DNA of 64,000 nt, taken from the NCBI GenBank assembly GCA_004194705.1, contig SADC01001291.1:1054001-1118000 (forward strand), in the 5' to 3' direction. The position numbers and the translations under genes were made by a program. Numbering within the stretch: position 1 is the stretch's first letter; each line of letters opens with the position of its first letter. Under the pieces are notes generated by a model. The model was given only the letters and a program-made list of their open reading frames with translations. It was not told the origin of the DNA and searched no databases. Of this stretch, positions 55,520-64,000 are shown piece by piece. Source of the DNA: Ditylenchus dipsaci (Eukaryota > Nematoda > Chromadorea > Rhabditida > Anguinidae).

Positions 55520-56820
55520 TTGGGTCACAAAATAGGACACCTAAATTCAAACATATCACTTCAACTTGAAATAAAAACTTCTGTTTTCCCAAATAATTGC
55601 CGTAAATGAAAACAGTCAGTGAAAATGGTTTAAAAGCCACACCAGCAAAAAGAGAATATCAAATGGTTTATTTATTTTTGATGGTGAAGTAGGCAAAGAG
55701 GCGTACGCTAAGCAAAAAAGAACATATTCAAAGAGTTTGAGGCAAAAAAGCATATGGGCTGCTTGCTGTAAAAAAAGAAAAAAAGACAGGAAAATATTTT
55801 TGAGTGTGTGTCTGTATGTTTTTTACCCGATCCATAAATGCAATTAGATTTGGTGAAGGAGAGATGTCGTGAGAAAGAAAGGAGAAATTTGCTGCTTGTT
55901 ATATCAGCACACCCAAAGTCCATCTCTGATTCTCTAATCAATCAATCTCAACAAAATAAGACAAAAATTGTCTCTCTTTCTCTGCTCTTTTGCACGTGTT
56001 CTTCGTGGTTTTTCACACGCACGCGTGTAACTAAGCAGAGTCAACACTATTAGCAAGTCCCGCCGTGAAATCATTCAAAATTTAACGTTGGCATTGTGTG
56101 TCTTAGATGTTTCGAAAAATATTTTGAGCGGAATAAATGTTTTTTCGCCTCAAAGGGCAGAAAAATTTACAAACTTTCGCGTATACCGTTTTTTCTCTAT
56201 TAAAGGACCATACTTGTTGATGCAAATGAAAATTTGGCAAATTCAAATGCGCACGGGACAATTCTCTTTCGTCTCGCACTCTACTCTTTGGAGTTATTTA
56301 AAGCGACTCAAAAGTTTTTAATTTAATTCACTTTTTAATAAACCGCCACTCTCTAATAATCCCATACACTATGGAGCTTATATTTCAACCTAGAGCAAAC
56401 ATTTCTCAAATCTGTTTTTAGAGTTTTCTTAATTAGCACGAGCACTCCCGATGCCACTTTTCAGATTTTGGTTGAGTACCCGAAAATCTCAAAATAGACC
56501 TCCAATTTTCCGATTTTTTAGGGGTTGCGAAATAATACGCCATGGTGTTCTGTGGTATCTGGTTTGTTAGGACCAAAGTTGCGATTTTACCCAACCCAAG
56601 CCCAAAAATTGATTCGGGTACTATTGGTTTAAGTGGATACATCGTGGATGGCCTGTCTGCTAGCACCAGAATTCGAACCTGTAACCAAAAAAAAATTGTC
56701 ACAGGCAGAATGCCAAAATGTAGATGAATTTAATGTAGATGAATTCACCGTTTCCCCGTATAAACGGCTCTTTTATTTCATTGTTTTTTTCAGATAGTTT
56801 GCTGCTTACCTGCTTGGCCA
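55520..56820. other. Divergent promoter region between SMIM14 and DNAJC17
   Basis: No coding exon is supported. A truncated MITE (accgttttttctctattaaa) starts near 56185; a SINE-like piece (gattttaccc ... attcgaacc) lies at about 56570-56690. A ttttttcag acceptor near 56790 may end a DNAJC17 5' untranslated intron. Confidence 0.45.
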
Positions 56821-56827
56821 AGGTGTG

Positions 56828-57610
56828 ATGGGTTCCGAGAAGAAAAAGAAGAAGCTTGATTTCGACCCTTTCGAATTTCTTGGTCTGGAAATCGGATGTC
56901 AGGACAGTGATATTGATAAAGGTAGACAAATTTTGGCTATACATTTAAATATGTGATTCCAAAATGTTTCAGCATACAAGAAAAACGCACTGAAATGGCA
57001 TCCAGACAAGAACCCCGACAAGCAGGAAAAGGCTCAAGCAATGTTTCTCAAAATTTATCAAGCCTATGAATTTCTAAAGGACAAGACCAACCGGGTTGAG
57101 ATTGAAGAATCAATTGCTGCCAGGCGTCGACGTTCTGAGTATGATGACCAGAGAAGAGCCAGTAGTTCTGCAAAGCGCAAAGAATTTATTGATCGTCTCA
57201 ATGCCAAAGAAACTGCATCCTTTACTCCTCCAACCACTGTTGGTACGAAGAGAAAGTCTCACCTGGATCATCTGTTCGAAGAAAAGCGCAAGACCAGGGA
57301 TTCCACAATTGAACAGGTAAACTTTCGCCCAGCCAGTCAGTTTTTTGTAAAAATTTTTTTTTAATAAATTGATATTTTTCAGCTGAGCAGGCAAGCCGCC
57401 GAAATGATGGAAGCCAAGTTACGTGAGAAGTGGAAAGCCCAAGGGATTGATCCAAATGAAGAGGACAGCAACGATGAAGTCAAGATAGTTGGTGGAACCA
57501 CTTACATCGGCAACAGAACCACTGAAAGTAAACCAGATCCAGGGCTTTCCCAGTTCGACATGAGTGCGGACGAGTTTGCGGATTTTGAGAAACAAGTACT
57601 TGGTTTATGA
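56828..57610 (+). CDS. DNAJC17: DnaJ homologue, DNAJC17-like, three exons
   Basis: J-domain co-chaperone; family members act in the nucleus with the spliceosome. Exons 56828-56921, 56973-57316 and 57383-57610 give 221 codons with matching phases. The J domain (about residues 11-85) has the essential HPD at 41-43 (LKWHPDKNPDKQEKAQ). It is followed by the basic helical linker typical of DNAJC17 (ARRRRSEYDDQRR, KRKEFIDRLNAKE) and a segment rich in Glu and Lys. The C-terminal RRM of vertebrate DNAJC17 is missing; the protein ends FADFEKQVLGL. AATAAA lies at 57684. The subfamily call rests on the linker. Confidence 0.85.
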
Positions 57611-57619
57611 AGTATTGTC

Positions 57620-58200
57620 TCTCTCTCTATTACTAGTGTACATTGTGTTGTTCCGTGAGAGAGATATGATTTTGATTTGTGGTAATAAACAATTGAAAAT
57701 TTTGATGGCTAGTAGGTTGTGCATTTACTAAGTTAGGATTGCTGCATCCACAAAGTGACATGCTTGAGAGACCTGTAAAGGCTGGCTGTATAATTTTTTG
57801 TTTACAGTTAGCATCACCCTCAATATGAGCTCTAGGAAGGGGTTTTCGATGATAAAATCCGCAAGCGATTTCCAGCAGCACAAAAAGCGGAGGTTTCTAA
57901 CTTCTAACATAATTATAAATGATATAGTCCCTACTTCTTTGTCCCTCTACTTCTTTGAAATTTTCTCAGAAGAAGAAACAACCCCTAAAATATAGTCCTG
58001 AATTTTAATTTAGAGCAAACCACGAAAAAATTTACCGAAAGTGTTTTGAAGTAGGGATATACCCAATTTAAAAGTTGGCCCGTTCTCCATTTGAACCAAA
58101 ATATTTACTAGGAGTTAAGATCTCCTAAGTTTCACAGAAATTGGGAAGTTTTTGGTTGGTGATATGGGTTATCTACCAGTTATGTTATAGTTTTAAATTA
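57620..58200. other. DNAJC17 3' region and intergenic spacer
   Basis: A 60-codon minus-strand frame at 57728-57910 (hydrophobic, ADFIIENPFLELILRVML) is unrecognised. Nothing else is supported. Confidence 0.35.
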
Positions 58201-58290
58201 AGTGTGGACGCAATAAAGCTGGAGGAGGAGAAATCACAGTCTAAGAAAAGGCAGAAATTACAAGCTAAATTAGAGCGCAATTACGAAAAG

Positions 58291-61200
58291 ATGCACATGA
58301 ATGGCGTAGAAATTTTTTTGCCTCTTGGCCTCACTCCATACCCCACTCAGAAGATCATGATGATCAAAATGTTGCAGTCATTGAAAAACAGATGGAATGC
58401 TATGATTGAAAGTCCTACCGGGAGTGGTAGGTTAGCTTTATTGCTCTTGAAATCTACGGAAAAACGTACATTAAACCTTAGGAAAAACCCTGGCCCTGCT
58501 TTCCTCTTCGTGTGCTTGGCTGGCCAATTACAAGTTAGAAAGAGAGGAATCCAGGAAGAACTGCCGGCAACATGGTGTTTTTCTGGACCTAACAACAGCC
58601 GCTACTGCTGCTTCCACTAGTTTTTGCGATTCTAAAGATTCTCTCAATATAGCTGCCAACGCACCCACAACTTCGGCTGGAGATCCGATTGGTAACCATA
58701 TTATATATTTTGGCATATAATTTTCAAACAATTCTCAGTGGATCAGGAGGGCAGTAAGGAAGATGTGAAACTGAATACAGGTGACGCTCATCCAGAAATC
58801 AAGCCGGTAATATATGCCAGCCATGACATTAGCGTTTTCGTCCAACCAGACTGCACTTGTCTCCCGTGAGTTGTTGTTTCAAGTTATCTAAACCATTCAA
58901 TTTGCAAACATTGCTAGTTCAGAATTATTCGCATCTACTATGGCACCAGAACTCACAGACAGATTTCTCAGGTAGTCAAGGAGTTTGCTAGATTGCCTTT
59001 TGGTGACAATTCAATACTCAAGTTAGTTTACACTCTTCTTTTTCTTGTACTATTTTTCGGGCTTGCAGACACACAATCCTAGCCAGCCGGGAGCAATCTT
59101 GTGTCAACAAGACTGTCAAAGGGAAGCCAGATGTGACTAGTCACTGCAAAGAACTTATATCCGGGAGGGTGTAAGCAATACGTTTATTGCTTCACTTGCT
59201 CAACGTTAACCCATATATTTTAGTCAGGCTGTCGATACCGCAATGAGTTGCGAAGGTTTGATGGAGGTCCAGCACAACGACTTCGCACTTACATTGAGGA
59301 CAATAATGGATGTAGAGTGTGGGACATGGAAGACCTTGTGAGAAACATTTTGGTATTGATTTCACAAATTGAAATTTTTGTAGGTTAAAAGTCTGGGAAA
59401 AACATGCTGCCCTTATTTTGCATCCACCAGAACTATGGCTACTGATGCCGATATAATCTTCTGCCCTTTCAACTATTTGTTAGGTAAAAATTTACAACAC
59501 GGTCTACTGCAAAGTGTCTCACGAATTTCGGGAATTTGATTTTAATGGGGAATTTATTTCTTTATCCAAGAATAATATAATTTTCTGTAGTATGAGTTTT
59601 GGAAATCTATTATCACATATTGAATGAGCTAGTGATGAGAATATTCTTCGTAAATAAAAAAAATATGATCTTTCCTTGGTTCCCCTGTGGTCTGAAGCCA
59701 GAACCATCTGGAAGTCCAGGAAAGAGTGGAGCGTGGGAGGCGCATTTTTCACTAATTTGTAAATCATGTTTAAATGACTCCTAAGTAATTTTTATATGCT
59801 TAAAACGATAAATAAGTTATTTTCTGACATTTTTCCACACAAAAATGAAATTTTTGGACATTTTTTTGACCAAAATTCGACTTTTTGCATTGGTCCCCAA
59901 GGCAATCCAACCTGAAAGAGTACCTGGATACCCCAAAAAGATTGAATTTGAACATAGTTTTGTTAACTGGGGCTACCACATAAAGAAACTCTGGTACGCA
60001 TACATTTTCATGCATCCAGAGTCACTTTCGAGTGATTTGTGTCTCAGGTATGTGGGTGTGCGCATCTAAACCCTAAGCAACCAAGCCCCAAAGGGGCGCA
60101 GGGGGCTTGGTTGGTTAGAGATGCGCGCACTAACTTACTTTAGACATAATTCCGAGCAAGACTCTTGACTAAAATGCATATAGTTGCTCTTTTGCCCAGC
60201 TCCAGTGACCAAAACGGGGTAGATACAAGGTGATTTACCTTGGTCTCCCAAGGCAAAAAGTCATATTTTGGTCAAAAATTTTTTTTTAAAAAATCAATTT
60301 TTTATGTTTCAAAGTGACAAAATAACTTTCGTATCGTTTTAAGCACATAAAAGTTACTTAGGAGTCATCTAAACATGATTTTTAAGTAAGTGAAAAATGC
60401 ATTAGTTTACATTAGTAGTTCAGGCAGATTAATCTTTCGAGGGGGGGGGGTGTATGCATTTTTCACTTATTGGAAAATCATGTTTAAATGACTCTTAAGT
60501 AAGTTTTATGTGCCTTAAACGATAAGAAAGTCATTTTGTGACACTTTTCCACATAAAAAATCGATTTTTTGAAAAAAATTTTTGACCAAAATCTGCTTTT
60601 TTGACTTGGGGGACCAAGGTAAGCCACCAGAAAAGGGTACTTGAATACCCCTAAGTCACTAAAAAAATGGAATTTGAACACAGTTTTGTTAACTGGGGCC
60701 TACCGCATAAAGAGACTCTGGTATGCATACATTTTTATGCATCCAGAGTCACTTTCGAGTGATTTGCGTTTAAGGTATGTGGGTGTGCGCATCTCAACCC
60801 CAAGCAACCAAGCCCCCAAAGGGGGCGTAGGGGCTTGGTTGGTTAGAGATGCGCGCACTCACTTATCTTAAACATAATTCCGAGCAAGACTCTTGATTAA
60901 AAATGCATAAGAGACTCTTTTTGCCCAGCTCCAGTGACCAAAGCGGGGTAGAATACCTTAATACAAGGTGATTTACCTTGGTCCCCCAAGGCAAAAAGTC
61001 ACATTTTGTTCAAAAATGTTTTTTTTCAAAAAACATATTTTTGTGTGTAAAAATGTCAGAAAATATTTTTTTTTTATTGTTTTAAGCATATAAAAATTAC
61101 TTAGGAGTCATTTAAACGTGATTTACAAATTAGTGAAAAATGCGCCGCCAAGTAAATAAGTTCCATAAATTTTCGGTCGTTTTTTGAATAGAAAATTTCG

Positions 61201-62636
61201 GCGCTACTTGGATATACCCCCCCCCCCAAATCAACTTTTTTCAAAGTGTTTCCAAACACCCTATATCGACCTAAAATGGCCTCAGGAGTTCAAAAAAGGC
61301 ATTATTTTTGAGTTCTGGTCAATAAAAATCGATTTTCTGGACCACCCAAAATCACCCATTTTGACCATTTTTAAAGGGATTTAGGTCTGTATTTGGGTGG
61401 AAATGGACCAAAAAGGTGCCAATTTCTAACAAAAAGGAAGATGTTGAACATAGTTTTGTTGACTGGGCCTACCGCATAAATAAACTCTGGTATGCATACA
61501 TTTTTTATGCATCCAGAGTCACTTTCGAGTGATTTGCGTCTAAGGTATGTGGGTGTGCGCATCTCAACCCCAAGCAACCCCGAAGGGGGCGCAGGGGGCT
61601 TGGTTGGTTAAAGATGCGCGCACTCACTTACCTTAGACATCATTCCGAGAAGACTCTTGAACAAAAATGGGTTCTTTTGGTTATCGGGAATACCCGACCT
61701 CAGTCGTGCTAAGACAATTTATGCGTAAGAATCGGGTATTCCCGATAACCAAAAAGAACCCAAAAATGCATTTAGAAACTATTTTTGCCCAGCTCCAGTG
61801 ACCAAAACATGATAAAACAGGTAAAAAGTCAAAATTTAATGTCTTTTTTGAACTTCTGAGGCCATTTTAGGTCGATATAAGGTGTTTGGAAACACTTTTA
61901 AAAAAAGTTGATTTGGGGGGGGGGGTATATCCAAGTAGGGTCAAAATTTCTGCCCGGGGTCTTTACGGCAGAAATTTTTCTATTCAAAAAACGACCGGCA
62001 AAATAGGAATCCTTGCGATATTCCGGACCAGACTGGCGAATCACATTTGGCAAAAGACTGGAATAATAGAGGTAAAAAAAGTGTCGGACCCGAGGCGGGG
62101 ACGAACTTTAAGGGGTGCCGGATTATCGAGACTTGACTGTATTCCAGTATCGTCGTTTTTTTATACCAAAAACATTCTAGTCGAAACTCATATCGATTTC
62201 ATAAAATAGCTCTTTGAAAAACATCATGCAAAAAATGGGCATAAGAAAGTCTCAAAAGATTTGGGATACCCAATTGGTTTTACTAATTTAAGACCCAATC
62301 ATAAGAAGCTCATCCGAAGTGCATTTGCGAGACAGTATTGCCATTTTGGATGAAGCACACAATGTGGAGGACACTTGCCGTGATGCGGCCAGCTTCGAGT
62401 TCCAGGAAACAGAACTCATCTGGTTACTGGAGAATGTCGAAGACAGAGGTTAGTAAGCACAAAATTGATTTTCTACAGCATCTTTTTTCGGTAGAGAACT
62501 TGACCAGCTGTTGAAAAAGGGTGATATGCCGGTGGATGAGTGTTATCAAGAAGCATACCCGCTAGATGATGACTCAGATATGTCCCCGGAAGAGAGGAAA
62601 TTGTACTATGAGAGATTCAGCGAGGCGTTGAAAACA
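58291..62636 (+). CDS. BRIP1: BRIP1/FANCJ DNA helicase, 5' part (nine exons, continues past the window)
   Basis: Fe-S superfamily 2 helicase of the Fanconi/BRCA pathway. Exons: (start uncertain) 58291-58426, 58482-58691, 58739-58865, 58923-59021, 59069-59168, 59224-59337, 59384-59483, 62293-62448 and 62497-62636; all phases agree. Motifs: Q-motif region (FLPLGLTPYPTQ), Walker A split over exons 1-2 (ESPTGSG|KT), GTRTHRQIS (motif Ia), TILASREQSC, four cysteines in Fe-S order (SCVN, SHCK, SGCRY, TCCPY), DADIIFCPFNYLL, and ILDEAHNVEDTC (DEAH box). These fit FANCJ better than RTEL1 or DDX11. An open frame extends upstream of 58291 (KKRQKLQAKLERNYEKM), so translation may begin earlier. Intron 7 (2.8 kb) and the intron after exon 9 contain fold-back elements. 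Confidence 0.9.
59751..60401. mobile_element. Large hairpin element, core B, copy 2 (BRIP1 intron 7)
   Basis: Arms start cgcatttttcactaatttgt and end with taagtgaaaaatgc; centre as in 20724-21406. It stands head-to-tail with copy 3 only about 50 bp away. Confidence 0.78.
60454..61143. mobile_element. Large hairpin element, core B, copy 3 (BRIP1 intron 7)
   Basis: Starts tgcatttttcacttattgg and ends attagtgaaaaatgc; the centre has gtgtgcgcatctc and gagatgcgcgcac. Confidence 0.78.
61168..62001. mobile_element. Hairpin element with core B but unrelated arms (BRIP1 intron 7)
   Basis: Outer arms cggtcgttttttgaatagaa and its complement, then ctacttggatataccccc and its complement, then a ctatatcgacctaaaatggcc pair. 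The centre (61440-61660) is the same as in the copies at 20.7, 59.8 and 60.5 kb. A separate palindrome (gggttcttttggttatcggg and inverse) lies at 61668-61761. Confidence 0.75.
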
Positions 62637-62721
62637 GTAAAATTTTTCATTGGTTGTAAAATCGCAGGTTTTAACAGTCAATTTTGGATACACTTTTGAC
62701 AAATTTTCTGCATTAAATTTA

Positions 62722-63412
62722 GGGTAAAACGGAATTTCGCAGCTAATTCTCGTAATTTTGCAGCTAATTTTTTTGCAGCTAATTCTCGTAATTTGCAGCT
62801 AATTCTCGTAATTTTGCAGCAAATCCTTGTAATCTTGCAGCAAATATGAGTCAATTTTGCGGGAATTCGAATTTCCTAGTCAAAAGATGACTTGGATCGC
62901 TCAGAATCCCAGGCCGGAGTGGTCAGAAGCCCCTGAAAGTTGGTTTTTTGGGGGTTTACTAAAGGGGGGGGGTAAACTTTTTGCGAAAATTCGATTGGGC
63001 GGATCAGAATTCCGGTCCGATCGGCTTAATCGCTCAGAATTTCAGGTTTATGACGGTTTGGAGTGGTTCAGGGCGGAATTCTGAGCGATTAAGCCGATCG
63101 GACCGGAATTCTGATCCGCCAATCGAATTTTCGCAAAAAGTTTACCCCCCTTTAGTAAACCCCAAAAACCAACTTTCAGGGGCTTCTGACCACTCCGGGC
63201 TGGGATTCTGAGCGATCCAAGTCATCTTTTGACTAGGAAATTCGAATTCCCGCAAAATTCACTCATATTTGCTGCAAGATTACAAGGATTTGCTGCAAAA
63301 TTACGAGAATCAGCTGCAAAATTACGAGAATTAGCTGCAAAAAAATTAGCTGCAAAACTACGAGAATTAGCTGCAAAATTACGAGAATTAGCTGCAAAAT
63401 TCCGTTTTACCC
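62722..63412. mobile_element. Fold-back element, copy 3, with 9-bp target duplication (BRIP1 intron)
   Basis: Ends gggtaaaacggaatttcgca and complement; arms of gcagctaattctcgtaatttt-type repeats; shared core inside. Identical 9-mers ttaaattta at 62713-62721 and 63413-63421. Length 691 bp, longer than copy 2 by extra arm repeats. Confidence 0.9.
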
Positions 63413-63479
63413 TTAAATTTATGCAAATTTTTGGATCGCCTTACTTGGGACGCAACCAAATCGCCCACGAAAAACTTAC

Positions 63480-63790
63480 TAACGCATAAGACTCGCCAAC
63501 TTCAAATCTTGCCAACGGCGATTCTCGCCAACGCAAAAACTCACCACGGCGAAACTTGCCAGCGGCAAAACTCGTCTATAAAAAGCTTGCCAACGCCATA
63601 ACTCGCCAACGGAAAAACTCGCTAAAGAAAAATACGATTTAACAACCCCCTATGGCCGGTCCCAAGGAAGCCATTAAATCGAATTTTTTGTTGGCAAGTT
63701 TTTCGTTGGCGAGTTTTGCAGCTGACGACTTCTGCCGTTGGCGAGTTTTGGCGTTTGCGAGTATTTTGCGTTGACGAGTCGCTTGCGCCC
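63480..63790. repeat. Inverted tandem arrays of ctcgccaacgg-type units
   Basis: 63486-63630 repeats ctcgccaacgg variants; 63680-63785 repeats the complement (cgttggcgagtttt). A pogo-like segment (taaatcg, ggccggtccca) lies between. Probably the arms of another fold-back element reaching past the window. Confidence 0.7.
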
Positions 63791-64000
63791 CCTTACTCCC
63801 ATAAGGCAAATCTTGTGTATAGACGTTTTGTAAAAATTTCCGGTACTTCTGCTATTTATCCATCCCATGCCTTTTACCTTGATCCCCCTTGCTGTTTTTT
63901 TGCCGTTTTAGTCCAAAGCAAATGGAACGAGGGGGGCGGACAAACAGCAGAAATACCAAATGTCCATATGCACAAATTTGCGAAAGGTCTATGCTAATCC

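Noticed and set aside
58421..58482. Apparent loss of the Walker A lysine in BRIP1 (GSGRLALLL)
   Set aside because: An artefact of reading through a 55-bp intron; splicing at 58426/58482 restores the normal motif.

Overview
The window is animal nuclear DNA: AT-rich, dense in repeats, with multi-exon genes, GT-AG introns (37 bp to over 5 kb) and metazoan gene families. No bacterial operons, CRISPR arrays or intact tRNA/rRNA genes were seen. The gene set (BLCAP, SMIM14, SEC61B, BRIP1/FANCJ, DNAJC17, a PPP1R16/MYPT3-type protein, an Ldh2-family dehydrogenase), together with mariner-, hAT-, MULE- and pogo-like relics, points to an invertebrate; I cannot assign a phylum.

Layout. 0.9-10.9 kb, minus: a 15-exon PPP1R16 gene with ankyrin repeats and a C-terminal CaaX box; its 5.2 kb last intron holds a MULE-like relic with a Ulp1-type protease fragment, a fold-back element, a Ser-rich ORF and nested MITEs. 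11-23 kb: no confident gene; MITEs, a deleted mariner and a large hairpin element. 23.4-23.7 kb, plus: BLCAP. 25.4-28.6 kb, minus: two unrecognised genes, one with exons lying inside pogo-like inverted repeats, the other a membrane protein whose 5' end is duplicated in inverted orientation. 30-32.5 kb: a minisatellite of about 100 units of 22 bp. 33-42 kb: repeats and gene fragments. 42.1-44.0 kb, plus: SEC61B. 45.4-47.4 kb, minus: Ldh2-family gene with three frameshifts. 49.9-54.6 kb: a nested transposon complex containing a gag-pro LTR retrotransposon. 54.7-55.5 kb, minus: SMIM14. 56.8-57.6 kb, plus: DNAJC17. 58.3 kb to beyond the edge, plus: the 5' part of BRIP1, with introns swollen by fold-back elements.

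The host genes are unrelated housekeeping loci and form no pathway or operon. The unusual content is the transposon layer: fold-back elements with common cores but different arms, 9-bp target duplications, tandem-repeat arms, and a MITE that duplicated a splice acceptor. All exon structures were worked out by hand from splice signals, reading phase and remembered family sequences; no database search or transcript evidence was available.
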